From Monosporascus cannonballus (lineage: Eukaryota; Ascomycota; Sordariomycetes; Xylariales): 64,000 nucleotides of DNA. Position 1 is the stretch's first letter, and each line of letters opens with the position of its first letter. The notes under the pieces are model-generated. The model saw only the letters and a list, made by a program, of their open reading frames with translations, had not been told where the DNA came from and did not search any database. Position numbers and translations under genes: made by a program. Location: NCBI GenBank assembly GCA_004154925.1, contig QJNS01000124.1, forward strand, positions 1-64,000. The letters are read 5' to 3'. This document shows, piece by piece, positions 1 through 12,206 of the stretch.

Positions 1-89
<89 letters not shown>

Positions 90-92
90 GGG
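1..92. repeat. Poly-C run (87 C) followed by GGGGG at window start
   Basis: Positions 1-87 are an unbroken run of C and 88-92 are five G. It has no biological context and resembles the poly-C run beside the N gap at 14,942-14,980, so I read it as a contig-end or read-tail artefact rather than genomic sequence. Confidence 0.9.
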
Positions 93-1101
93 CATCTTCT
101 GGATTACTTGGCATTTGTGCTGATCCCAGCACCAGTAAGAATGGATGATTTCCTTTACTGCTTTCATAGTCGGGCCGTTTCGTGGAGATGGGCCTTTAAT
201 TTCGGTACTCCGTGGACCATGCGGGGCATGCTACGCTCTGAGGTCATAGTTAGAGACCATGTGGTTCTGTTGTAGCCTAGTAATGGCAAAGACTAAAATG
301 GAAGAAGGAAGAGCGGTATTGGATCGAGATCCGGCTACTTTGCAAAGTTCCGGCAGGGCTGAGCATATAATATGGTGAGAGAAAGCCTCGGGAGGGTTCT
401 CAATCAACCATGGTTCTATTAAAACCGACCGTCCCTCAAGTGGGATACGCCTGAGACTAAATATATAGCAAAGCTAGTATACTAACGGCAGAGTAGTCTC
501 GTAGGTATGAGGCGCGGAAGGTGGAAGATCGTCTAGGATTATCCGTATCGGGGGAGGAGTTTGGTCGTTTGGAAGAAGACAGAGCAAATCTTGTTAGACA
601 GGTACTTTTCTAGCCTTCTATGAGAGGAACGAACACCTCGGTTTAATGTAGGATTTGAATTTCTACGTATCCTGGCAAGGTATCAGTTTAATTGCGGGCT
701 AAGTGCGTTGCGTACCAGCAAACGTATTCGCATGTGAAGCTGCGCTTGGCCGAACAGATGTCATGGGGAGTCCTTTGAAGTTGTCAGAACGGTTCCGCCT
801 TGCGTCCAGGCCGTTTTGACTTATTTGCAGGTGGTAAGGGTCGCGCGTAGGGCAAGATGGATCAATTCTCAGAGCACTCCTCATGATCCCCATCAATACC
901 ATGATATTGTTTAGGCTATGAATGAAGGATATAAACATTTCGGGGAACATATACGCATCCTCCGAATCGAATATATGCAACGAACGCAACGACCCGAGGG
1001 AGCCTCTCAGCCCAAGGGAGGGGGGCCGAGGATCAGATCTCAGTTGTAGCACGTACTCCCGGACAGCCTCCTCTCACTCATCCCAGCCCTCCAATAACTC
1101 A
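93..1101. other. Intergenic stretch, no gene recognised
   Basis: Balanced base composition with short open frames on both strands, none resembling a family I know. It lies downstream of the xylanase gene and ought to contain its 3' UTR near 1,000-1,101. Confidence 0.5.
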
Positions 1102-1836
<735 letters not shown>

Positions 1837-1906
1837 CTATGCCTGTGATCCGCGGTTGCTGGTCGAGAATTCGAGATCTGCAGACCAGACGGGCGAAGTT
1901 GAACTC

Positions 1907-1912
1907 CTTATA
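1907..1912 (-). promoter_or_regulatory. TATA-like element of the xylanase promoter
   Basis: On the minus strand this reads TATAAG within GGATATAAGG, about 130 bp upstream of the xylanase ATG, a plausible distance for a fungal gene with a short leader. Based on motif and distance only. Confidence 0.4.
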
Positions 1913-2312
1913 TCCTCTCCCAGCAGCCTGTTCGGCCCAATATCGATCACAGACAATGTGCTTTGCCCCTATTTCTTGGGATATCCAAATGGAGCAACTC
2001 GCCCACGAGCTCCGTTGGTCGCTGGGCGCTAGTACGGGACCCAGCGTGCGTCTCCAATATCCGCTGGTAGTCGTGGGGCCTAGGGGATGACATGGAGGTA
2101 CCGAACTATCGGGCCTTCCGCCATTTTGCTCGCCTTCGAGATATAGAGAGACCTGCCACCGGTCTGTGCCGCGTTACTGACCCGAAGTCTTCTATTGATG
2201 GAAGCAACAGGGATGGTGGTATATTGTGGGGCACAGAATTGCCGCACAAACGTAGAGACCCACGTGTGAGCTTGTTTATGTGAGGGCCAGTGAGGACGGC
2301 GCGTTTGAGATT

Positions 2313-2327
2313 TTAGCCGTCGGCTAT
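2313..2327. promoter_or_regulatory. Inverted XlnR/Xyr1-like motifs (TTAGCC...GGCTAT)
   Basis: TTAGCC (2313-2318) and GGCTAT (2322-2327) face each other with a 3-bp gap, about 540 bp upstream of the xylanase start. XlnR/Xyr1 activators bind GGCTAA and looser GGCWWW sites in xylanase promoters, sometimes as inverted pairs. Another GGCTAT lies at 1835-1840 and a CCAAT at 1937-1941. Motifs this short also occur by chance. Confidence 0.3.
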
Positions 2328-3118
2328 ATTAGACCCATGTCCACGTCTCGCCATCCGGCCACGGCGCATATTATGCATGATTATTTCATCCGGCTGGGGG
2401 GGAACGTGGCTGCCATCCGATCTTGACGTTCTCGGGGGCCGAACCGAAAGCTCGTTAGTAATATATCTCAAACATATCCATACCTGGCTTTGCTTATTGC
2501 TGGGCCCGACTTGGCGGCCGGTTAAAGGAGAGCACTCGTATGAATCGCCCGTTCCTAAATACCCGGGCGGGTGGGCGACGCTATATAGGTTAACGACCGT
2601 TAATAACAAGCTGACGAGAGACGCAAATTAGTGGTGTTCTAGATCAAGAGAATCTTCTTGGGGCTGCTCTCTGATTGCAGCGCTTGATAAGCTATGGCGA
2701 GATCTCGATCCCCAGGACGAAGGACGACGACCCGAAAGGGGCAAATCCAGGCTGACGATGCACGAGGCGCCAGGGAGGTCCTGAATTAGTCATTCTAAGA
2801 GGCATCCCCAATCAACACCGACATGGTGTCAGATGCCGCCTTCGCCATGGAGTAATACGCAACAATACAAGAACAAAAGTTTGTCGAAGCCAAGGCGGTC
2901 CACTCCTGCTAAGGACTGCATCCCTGCTTGGAAGAACACGGACTCTTCCGTATTGTTATCATCAGACAGATCATAGTATTTTACAGGAATCATCCTATCG
3001 TACATGTACGTTTGTTTTGTGAGGGGAATATTAGGCATAGAATTTTCATCACACGTCGCAATGATTATTCCACCCTCTGTCATACCACAGCATTCCTTCC
3101 AACCCGCTTCCAGAGCAT

Positions 3119-4052
3119 CTAAGCATCGACAAAGTTCTTGACACTCTGCAGCCAAGCGTGATATTCTCGCTGCTCCTTGAGGTCCATGTAGGCGGGGACA
3201 AAGATGGCAAGGGCCTGGGAGACGCCGCGCTCCTCTAGGTAGCGCTCCAGGAGAATTTGCAGGTCCTCATCGAGGGTGCCGAAGGGCGGGCCGGGGTAGA
3301 CGTCCTGGGCGGCGTGGGCGACTTCGGCGGATTTCCCATGGGCAAGCTTGGGGTCCTTGAAGTAGTAGAAGTTCTCAACCATGATCTGGCCGTCCTGGGC
3401 AACGGCCTCGATGTTCAACGCACCCTTGCCCTCTTTCTCAACGATGACATTTAGCCGGCACGGGACCGCGTTCATGCCCTCGTCGCCATCATCCAACCCA
3501 GCCTCATCAGCTTCGGCCTCGGCCTCAGCCAACTGGCGGCCCTCGGGGGCGTCCAGCTCCTCGTCGGTCAAGGCCGAGTCCTCGTCGAATTGGTCCGGCT
3601 CGTAGGCGGCGATATCATGGATGGAGAAAGATACGGTGATGCTGTGGCGGCTGTCAGCTCAGGATTCGTACAATGGCATGCACAACTCACGTCTCGTTGC
3701 CAAACTTCCGCGTCAGGTAGACATCCTCCATTCCGGGGGTGTCCTTCAACTCGAAAGGGCTGTTCTCGAGGAAGTCCTTAACGCTGGCGGGCGCGTTGTT
3801 ATCCTTCACCTCCTTCTCGAACTGGAGCTCGCTCTCCAGCTTGACGGACAGCTCCTCATCGACCTCGCTGGAAGGGGCCCTCCTGAGCGGCGTCGTCGAG
3901 AATGCGGACGCGAATTGTGTTGATCTGAGAGGTGCCCATGCCGACTTAACTAAGGAGGGGCTGGGGCGGACAACGGATTGTCGGATCGCAGCAGAACCGA
4001 GGCGAGGTAGAGTCCGGGGCGCAGATCGCGCAACGGCTCTGAGGGACATCAT
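3119..4052 (-). CDS. mam33: Mitochondrial matrix acidic protein, p32/MAM33 family
   Basis: An acidic, ring-forming matrix protein linked in yeast and animals to mitochondrial translation and ribosome biogenesis. Two exons, 3691-4052 and 3119-3641, are joined across a 49-nt intron (GTGAGT donor, CTGAC branch-like site, CAG acceptor) and give 294 residues. Splicing restores a conserved FSIHDI block absent from either exon alone. The first about 60 residues are Arg/Ser-rich and lack acids, as expected of a matrix targeting peptide. A long Glu/Asp stretch follows the splice, and the C-terminus holds the family block around LLERYLEERGVSQALA and the closing YHAWLQSVKNF. I chose the ATG ATG pair at 4052 because the frame upstream has no ATG. 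Length and layout fit the family. Confidence 0.93.
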
Positions 4053-4811
4053 GTTGAATAGCTGTTTCAAATATACCTGGTATATAACGTGAAAGAGGGA
4101 AGTGGCGGATTTTAAGAGGAGCTGAGAGTGCTCTTGTGTTGTCTTTGGAGGGGTATCACGATGGCCACACGGACGGACGCTTGAAGATTCGAGCTCTGAA
4201 TTTTTCTGATGTCGTTATCAGATACCAGCTTGTGCACAGACCACTACCGATCATAAGAAACAATCTAATCCGCTTTGGGCTTGACCCCTGGCACGCCAAC
4301 CCTGGGCAAGTCAACCCTGGGCAAGCCAACCCTGGGCAAGCCAACCAACCCCCTGAGGACATCTCTGATTTGCCACTTGCGGACTGACCTGGAGCAACTG
4401 CAAGACGGGCGTCAGTTATCAGGTGAGCACACCATGCTGATTCTAGGTACCTAGGTAGTTTCTTATGTGGTCTTGGACCCGTTACGTTTACGTCGTGCAC
4501 GGGGGTATGTAGGATACATTCTACTTTCACCGAGGGCCAAGGAGAGCAACTTTTTGCACCGAGAATTGAAGGATGAACTTATATAATAATAACTAACCTC
4601 TCCGCCCGGGCCCCGCCCAGGCCACCTCTTAATGCACGCAACGGGGCTAGCCAGAGCCTCCTCCCGGACCAAGCCGGGTTTCGTGTGCGAATATCTATGC
4701 AAGTAGACGTCCACCGTTAAAGGATGACACGGCCTGAGATGAGGCGACCGTGACCCGCGAGCCCACCCTATGCGACTTGTACAAGTACAAGCTGCCAACG
4801 ATATCCATCAC
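4053..4811. other. Spacer with MAM33 promoter and a short tandem repeat
   Basis: No gene recognised. It contains the promoter of the minus-strand MAM33 gene (TATA-like TATATAA near 4,080) and a 15-bp tandem repeat described separately. Confidence 0.5.
4282..4346. repeat. 15-bp tandem repeat, unit CAACCCTGGGCAAGY
   Basis: Three near-perfect 15-bp units start at 4297, 4312 and 4327. They are preceded by a degenerate unit at 4282 and followed by a partial one at 4342. The unit length keeps open frames open on both strands, which explains repetitive Pro/Gly-type short frames here. I see no gene. Confidence 0.85.
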
Positions 4812-5039
4812 CTAGATGAATCGAGCCCGGTTGGCCCGGGAGTGCGGGAGGGGGTTGGGGTTCTCCCTACATTTCCAACACTGATAAGATGTCATGCTTG
4901 GTTTACTGCCGACCCCTTTCCCGCAGCTGCCGAACACCCCGCTTTTCTTCGCTTTCGAGCAACTTTCCTCGGAAATCAGAACAGTTTCCTCAGAGGAGCA
5001 GACATAGCAGGCTCTTAAGTGGGTGACGTATTTGCACAT
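4812..5039 (-). CDS. Possible small Cys-rich protein (75 residues)
   Basis: I cannot name this protein. The frame starts at an ATG (5037-5039) just after a splice-acceptor-like TTGCCAG, so a leader intron is possible (a GTAAGA donor lies near 5,095). It has seven Cys including Cys-x2-Cys pairs at 11/14 and 54/57 (CYVC and CWKC) plus single Cys at 2, 27 and 38, a pattern that suggests metal binding. Its composition (Lys/Ser/Cys-rich, closing YQCWKCRE block) resembles small fungal proteins that begin with MCK and carry paired cysteines, but this is recalled resemblance only. No signal peptide is seen. The frame extends upstream without an ATG. It may be a chance frame. Confidence 0.4.
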   Translation of the reverse strand: MCKYVTHLRACYVCSSEETVLISEESCSKAKKSGVFGSCGKGVGSKPSMTSYQCWKCRENPNPLPHSRANRARFI

Positions 5040-6316
5040 ATTCTGGCAACACGTGAGCGCGAGGGGCGTGCGCAAATATGATAGAATAGTCTTACCGGAG
5101 GATACAAGCGCAGACGGGGAGTTTCGGCAGCTTGCGGCCTGGGGAGGGTGGAGGAAGTTTGTCGTTTGGGGTAAGAGATCGCCATTGTACCTTTGGCGAT
5201 CTTCACGGGGAACTTTATACTCGGGCCTCCCCAGCTCCAACGGGAGACTTCGCAGCCGCGTGCTCGTCTCAGTGTCCCATTCGACGAGCGCCTTGCGTGC
5301 CACCTTCACGCCCGGGCCATGGCTGTCGTACGAATCCGCCGGGCCAATCGGATCTCGCCGGGAGCGAAGGAAAGCTCCAGTCTCAGTAAGCGGGCCGTGG
5401 AGTAAGCCATCCTCGCTGACGGCCTGTCGAGAGGTCTAGTCAGTCAGAGAAGCGAGCGCCCAGGGGTCACAAGACTGTCCGAGTCCCGCCGATCATGAGG
5501 CGACTAGGCCAAAGTTTCGTCGACGACAAGGCATTGTGTATCTAGCCGGAGCGGGGGTCTCGAAGTAGAAGGAAGCTGTGAAAGGTCGCACTTCGACAGA
5601 GAACCGTGAGCGAGACGGCTTTGTTTAAATATAGATAAAGTTACGGGATCAGTGGTACGGATCTTTCCGGGCCAGAAGATCTTGGGTTTACATGGCTTTA
5701 GATCTGTGGTCCCTGTGTCCCCGGCCGGCGCTCCCCACGCATATGACAAGGGAAGGTACAGCAAACACCTCGACGGACCCGGATTTCTCGTAAAGCGGTG
5801 CGACTACATGTATGGTGGTTGCAAACAAGGCACAAACCTGGGGAAGCGAGATCACTCAGAATGGCCCACCCGCATGTAAGACTAAAGGTGGGCCGACAGT
5901 TCAACCGAGAGTCAACCTGTAAGAGTGCGGAGACAAAACTTCGGCTGATTTTCACCGATAGTGCAACCGAGAGATAATGCACCGGTTGCGGTAGTGCTCG
6001 GATTTTGGTCCTTGGATGTAACGCGGAAGCATTTCACGAGGGGTTAGTTACATCACCCGCAAAGTGAGCTACGGGGCGAGCCATTGGGCTCGTGAGTGAC
6101 AAGAGTGCATTGTTCTGTAGCTAACCGGAAGTTCGCGAATCAATGGCCAGAGTCGACAAAAGTCCCTTGTCGTGTCTCAGAGGACTCCTTACGCCAAATG
6201 CGCCGCCCCATCGGATCTAGATGAAGATAGAAAGACCAACCGATGCATACATGTGGTGTGCCACACAGTGCTTGGGAGAATGGCATGGCGACGCTGTTGC
6301 CGCGGTAGGACTCTTC
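5040..6316. other. Intergenic stretch, no gene recognised
   Basis: Balanced composition and several short frames on both strands, none with a recognisable domain. The right end is the 3' flank of the minus-strand TMA16 gene. Confidence 0.45.
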
Positions 6317-7029
6317 TTAGTGATCCCCCCGCGGCGGGAAGCTGGAGGTTTGGACCGTCCCCTTGGAAGATATCCTGACCCATTTCATAGTTGTCAGGTA
6401 GGGCCAAGACCCTTCCCACCGATCTAATTGTCTTGCATTCTCCTCCGTATCGAGCACGGGGACCACTGCAGAAGCGGTTAGTCGGGCTGAACTGGGCGGG
6501 GGGCCCGCTACAGGCACTGACGGAAGCCATTCTGCCACTCTCTCTGGAGGCTTTCGATCTTCATCTTGAGCAGGTCTTCTTTGGTGCTCGCCGGCCGCCC
6601 CTTCCGACGAGACTTTTTCATCTCGTCCAATTCTTCATCGTATTGATGTACGTAGCTACGGGCTTGTTAGCGCTAGAATCCCCAATGGGAGAGACGGGCA
6701 CTGACGTTTTTATGAGCGCCTGAATCGTATCCAATTGAAGAGGCCGGCTTTCATTTTGCTTCAGCGCTTCCCGGAAGAACGTTGCACGTTCGACTCCGCA
6801 TGCAGTTAGGAACCGCCGAGAAGGACATACGCAGTGGGCAAAAAGGGGCTTACCTACGGTAAGGTTGGTCATTCTTCCTCCTTGACGCGGCGATCTTCTC
6901 TAGCTTCTCGTCTCTGGCTTGGGCGCGGTGCAGCCTCTTGGAGTCCCGGGAGTACTGATGCAGAGACTCGATGGGGCCTTTCTTTTTTGCGATGGCCTTG
7001 CGGGTCTTCTCGAAGGACGTCTTGGGCAT
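6317..7029 (-). CDS. tma16: Translation machinery-associated protein 16 (Tma16)
   Basis: Tma16 associates with ribosomes and late nucleolar pre-60S particles. Four exons (6858-7029, 6706-6793, 6522-6655, 6317-6465) give 180 residues, the family length. The three introns are 64, 50 and 56 nt (donors GTAGGT, GTCAGT, GTCAGT; acceptors GAG, TAG, CAG; CTAAC or ACTAAC branch sites in each). The N-terminus is the conserved basic start MPKTSFEKTRKAIAKKKG followed by an HQYSRDSKRLHRA block. Each splice restores a family block: PYLERATFF at the first, KTYVHQYDEELDEMKK at the second, GFLVPVLDTEEN at the third. The tail WPYLTTMKWVRIS and SSFPPRG is typical. The start is the ATG at 7027-7029, since the frame upstream adds only seven non-conserved residues. 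It is divergent from EXO1 with a spacer of about 860 bp. Confidence 0.93.
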
Positions 7030-7889
7030 TGTGCTAGGAGTGAGGCGCAACCTTGTGCTCCTGTTCCAGTACGGCCGATATACGCGTAACTAGGTATAGA
7101 TATGTAAGTAAGGAAGCACCTATCGTAGTTATTTTCGAACCTCTACGGCCGATTACAAAATTAAATCATAGTGGGGTCTGTAGATTTGATCTTAGTTGAT
7201 TTTAGTATGCCGAGATTTTACGTTACCTGAACATCCCACCCGCGTTGCTCTAGAGACCCCGGCACTGTAATGCTGGTTCTTGCTAAGCCTATTTAGGACA
7301 TAATTAAGTGTTGCCTCTTTAGGTTATACCAGCTAGCCGCTAGCCACTAGTCTGGCTGGCGCTGCCTAGAGGGAGCAGTTCATCAGTAAGGCGCGGGTCT
7401 GTGCTGTTCTCGACGCGGTTGTTCTTATCGATTACCTCCCATGGCGCGTTCCTCCTCTAGTCCTTGGTCCATTCATGTCATGTTCATTATTCCCATGCTA
7501 TGATGCTCATCCTTGATTGTTAAATTTGGCTTGGTTCCTTGACGGCCGTTGAAGTTTACTCTCTGCTCTTGTCTCGTTACCCAGATATTGCCCGCAGCAT
7601 CCGACCACTTCAGTGTTGGTCGTTATTGATTCTGTTGGCGTGTTCTGTTTACCTCGGACGCCGTCGACGTTTCCAACCGCCTTGCAGTCGAATTAAGTGG
7701 ATGTTTGAACGAGACCGCTTCCATTCCAATTGGTCACAGCCCTTTGCCACGCCCTTGATTGCTTTTGTATACGTTTCGAGACATTAGCCAGCTCGTATTA
7801 CCAGTTCTGCATGGCCTCCTTTCAAGCATAGTATTATTCCCTTCGCGACATTGGCCCAGTGGGGAGCTCTAGGTGGGCCTTGGAATGAG
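7030..7889. other. Divergent promoter region TMA16 / EXO1
   Basis: About 860 bp between two head-to-head genes. An ACGCGT (MCB-like) hexamer at 7082-7087 lies near the TMA16 start; a single hexamer is weak evidence. No coding region recognised. Confidence 0.5.
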
Positions 7890-10325
7890 ATGGGTATCCA
7901 AGGTTTGTTTTAAGTTACTGCTAAATTTCTGTGTGCATCACTCACGTCTCTCCAAGGCTTGCTTCCGCTGCTTAAGTCCATACATCGGCCTACCGAGTTG
8001 AAAAAGTATGCTGGCGAGACTTTTGGGGTTGATGCGTATGGTTGGTTACATCGAGGTGCAGTATCCTGCGCAATCGAGCTTGCTCAAGGCAAGCCGACCC
8101 GCAGGTAAGTCTGCCCTTCTCATGCCTCGGAAGCAGGCAAGGACCCTTACCCTCGAACCAGGTATGTGGACTTTGCCATGAACCGGGTTCGGATGGCCAT
8201 GCACTTCGGCGTAACTCCTTACCTGGTCTTTGACGGCGATTTTCTACCCAGCAAGGCCAGGACTGAAGCGTCACGTGAAAAACGTCGTGAGGATAGCAGG
8301 AAAGCCGGGCTCGAGCTGATTAAAGCTGGGAAGCCTTCTCAGGCACACCTTGAGCTCCAGAAGGCCATCGACGTAACCCCCGAGATGGCTCGTCATCTGA
8401 TCGAGGAACTTAAGAAAGCTGGCCTACCATATGTCGTCGCTCCATACGAAGCGGACGCGCAGCTGGTCTACTTGGAACGGCAGGGTATCATCAGCGGCAT
8501 CATCTCGGAGGATTCGGACTTGCTGGTGTTCGGTGCCAAGCGACTCTTGACCAAGCTAGACCAGCACGGCCAATGCATTGAAATTAACCGTAGGGATTTC
8601 TGTGCTTGCCGTGAGGTTTCCCTGACGGGATGGACAGACACAGAGTTTCGTCAGATGGCTATTCTTAGCGGATGCGACTACCTCGACAGCATTACTAACC
8701 TGGGTCTGAAGACGGCGTACAGGATGATCAGGAAACACAAAACACCCGAAAAGGCTATCCGCATGCTGCAGTTCGATGGCAAGTACAAGCTGCCGGCGGA
8801 CTATCCGACACTCTTCCGTCAAGCAGAGCTGACCTTCCTGTATCAATGGGTATTCTGCCCTAAAGCGAATAAGCTTGTTAACCTCACCGAGCCCGGACCT
8901 GACATCAACGTGGAGGAGACGCCTTATATCGGGTCATTCGTTGAACCCCGACTTTCGAATGCTATCGCCAGGGGGGATGTTAATCCAATCACCAAAGAAA
9001 AGATTGCAATCTCCACCCTGCCTTCGCCTAGAAAGCGCACTGCCTCCGGTTCTTCACGTAATATTGCTTCCCAAAGGACCGTCCAGAATCCACCTGGGAA
9101 GCCAATTGAGTCTTATTTCCAAGGCCACCGCCGCATACCCCTTGGCGAGATGGAACCCAACTGCTTCGTACCGGACCCCCAGAGGGCCGCTACCATGACG
9201 GAGCGCGGTGACCGGCCAATCGTGTTCCCGCTTCCCAGACCTTACCTTGATGAAAGTGGCAGCGTCTCGTCTACACGGTCTCGCTCTTATGTTGGTCGAT
9301 CTGCCTCCCCAACTCGCTCTCTTCGCCGTCGAACCGAACCCGTATCGAACCTCCTCAGTCGCGGAGGTCGCTCCCCCTCTTCTACCTCGCGGAGGCGGAC
9401 CACTGGACCTGGCACTAGCAATCTGGACGCGGCAGAAGGCCTCGGAGGAGCAGCGCCCAGTCGGCCGCCTAAGAAGGCGCGGCTGTGTGACAATGAAGCC
9501 ACGCACTCACTACCTAGCCAAGAAAAGAGTAAATTCTTCCCACCGAAGACGAGAAGAGCATCTACGAGCAGTGGAGAAGGGTATTTGAAGTCAGATGACT
9601 CTATAGAAGAGGCTTTGAAACACTTGCCTGACGTCGAGGGATGGCGTTCACCAGTGAAAGATGCCAGAAGAATCACGGTCTATGCGGAGACGGACTCACC
9701 TGCTTCAACTGAAGCGGATCCTAAGGATGACGAACCCAACGCGGAGTCCGACTCGTGCACCACAGACGCCAAGTCAGAGGCAGCCTCAAGTACCACTTTC
9801 GTCTCCCAAAGTGCCTTGAGCCGCTTTTCCTACACACCAAACTTATCGGATAGGCCTACAGCTCGCAATCGTAGATCTTCGGCCCAGAGTTCGTTGGAGT
9901 CTACACCTGCCTCGTCGGCGGGCTCTTCTGGACGCTCACGTGTTTCTATCTTTTCCACGCAAGCTTCGACCGCTAGGACGACACCTGCAACCCCCCAAAT
10001 GACGCCTCTTCAACGACTCGGTGCCCAAGCACTCAACCGTGGCAAACCTGCTACGCCGAGCCTCCCGGGGGCCCGTTTATCAAATCGAACGAACAAAAGC
10101 AGACCAAGTCTCGACTCGATGCCGCTCAACCCGGCGTTCGTGCCTCTGCCGGCCGTCGACCTCGACGAGGTGGAGGCCCTCCACAGACCGGTAGGCAGCG
10201 AGGATATGCTATTTCCCGACAGCGAAAACGAAGATTCCGGCGGCGATGGTGTGGGGGACTCTGGACTCGGCAAGGCAAGTCCCCGGGGAAAGAAGGTGGA
10301 CCTGTCCGCGTTTCTCCTTGCTTGA
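7890..10325 (+). CDS. exo1: Exonuclease 1 (EXO1), Rad2/XPG family
   Basis: A 5'-3' double-strand DNA exonuclease and flap nuclease acting in mismatch repair, end resection and telomere processing in the nucleus. Three exons (7890-7902, 7957-8104, 8162-10325) give 774 residues. The first exon is only 13 nt (MGIQ plus one base), and the introns are 54 and 57 nt. The XPG-N domain spans about residues 1-99 and XPG-I about 138-230, followed by the helix-hairpin-helix region. Metal-binding acids are visible: Asp30, Asp78, Glu150, Asp152, Asp171, Asp173 and Asp226 (SGCDY). Residues beyond about 350 are low-complexity, Ser/Arg-rich and poorly conserved, as in other fungal EXO1, and should hold partner-binding motifs. 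A short IESYF block near the start of that tail could be such a motif, but this is inference. The gene appears complete. Confidence 0.95.
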
Positions 10326-12206
10326 TTCCATGGCGTACATACAGGGTATAGCACCCAGTGGTTGTTGTTGGTCGTTTGATGCATAGCGCCGGCGTTTTCA
10401 GTGTTGGTGGGAACGGGCGGCGGGCGTCTCCCAAAAGGGATTGTACATGTTGTAAAGGGCATACCGGTAGCCTGTAGCTCTAGAATGGGTGTGTTCTGTG
10501 TTGTGTACGTAGGGATATGGGAATCGGACATGGGTATATTATATTATTGCTCGGCTACTCCATGATACGGAAGGGGCGTCAAGATCTTTTACTGCCAGCA
10601 GGCATTCCGGCATTCGCAGTCCCATATCAACTCCTACGTCGGAACGACCCCTCTTGAGATATCCCTACCAATATACTCCTTCAGGGATTGGCTGTCTGAT
10701 ATTCAAAGGGTGTCTGGCGGCGTCTGGGGCTGTGCTGGGCCTGGGTTACCTAATCAGACTACCAGAGGCAGCGGACGGCAACAAACTAGGATGGATTATG
10801 AAAATTGGGGGTCTTGCTTTCCTGCCTAGATAGTCAGTAGTAACCCACCGGATATAGTAAAAGAAAGAGTGTATCAATGGAAAAAAACGACCAAAAGCCC
10901 TATATTACAAATTCCTCTTGATTTATAGCTGCCTGTCTCGGTCACTTATCTAGGTGGGAAATCTGAAGCGAGATATTTGATTGAAGGGGTTCTGCCGTCT
11001 GTATCAAAGTTATTCCCCTTCTACTGTAATACCTAGGAGGAGCATTGGAGCCGCACGATCCACGCATCGTGGGGTGCAAGTGGTAATATGTACTTAGGGT
11101 CCAGTTATGTTACAGGCCCTTGTCGAAGTACACCAGTAACAAACACGATCAGCACCTGGCAATGCTGGCGGTTGCCTGGAGGACCAGCGGTAACCACCTG
11201 CCAAGTCGCCCTGATCCGCAACTAAAGCTTTCCGACCATTTCGTGAATAACTGTTAGAGGTGGCTTAGTGGCGTGTTCTAACCAATGCCGTCATAACTCA
11301 CGGCGTATCACCAGACACTTTTCGGATCATTGGGGAGAATCGCCGCCCGTAACCCTGAGTTTAACAACGTGACCTGCATCGAACCTGTCCCACCTCGAAA
11401 ACCAGAGTTAATGTTTTGGACCTCCCTTCTGACACATAAAACTATATCGATATCCTCACTGCGGGTTTACTTAATCCACGATCCTTCGAATGCACTTGAC
11501 TTATTACCCAGGGAGACGGCGGTAGCTTCTTCTTCCCTCCGGTCACGCTCGAGTCCGCTCCTCGCCCGCTTCCTCCCTTCCACTACCTTTCTTCTAGACA
11601 GCCGGCCCGCGAGTTGCCTCGCTCTTGCCCGCTACCGCTGCCCTGCTGTCCGCTACGTTACCCACTGTTCGTCTTTACCAAGAACTACTTAACTCATCCC
11701 ATTACATCTGCATAACCAACACAATACCGCTCACTCCCTTCCCAACCCTGACCGTCCGTCAGACCGTCTCGCGTGCCCCTCCTATCCTCAAATCCCCCAT
11801 CATCACCGTCGACTCTTGTGAGTCCGACTCCCAATAATCGTATACCACGAAACCCACCATACACTCACTACGTCGTCCACTACTCTCGCTGAGTGCAACC
11901 CAATACCCACACGAGGCTTTGGCCACCCGCCACCCAGTACGGTAGTCGACAACGCTTGACTTAACCTACTCACGTCGAGTCATCATCAACACGCTAGTCT
12001 GTTTCCGACATCACCCCCTTCCAACCGCCAAAATTCCTCCCACCACGAGGAAAAGAAAGGCGGCTGAGGCGAAGATATCGTCAACTAAGACAGATAACCT
12101 TCCTAGCAAACGCGTTATCGCCTCAGCAGCAGCCGCCAACCCGACATCTCCCTCGTTGTCCTCGAAGCCGACGTCCCACGCCGCTCCCCCAACTCCTGTT
12201 ACCGGC
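10326..12206. other. EXO1 3' flank and RBR ligase promoter/leader
   Basis: No gene recognised. From about 11,500 to 12,200 the plus strand is strikingly pyrimidine-rich, as in many fungal core promoters and 5' leaders, and this leads into the plus-strand RBR ligase gene. Confidence 0.5.

Noticed and set aside
7082..7087. ACGCGT cell-cycle (MCB-like) site between TMA16 and EXO1
   Set aside because: A single hexamer about 800 bp from EXO1 and close to TMA16; not enough to claim regulation.
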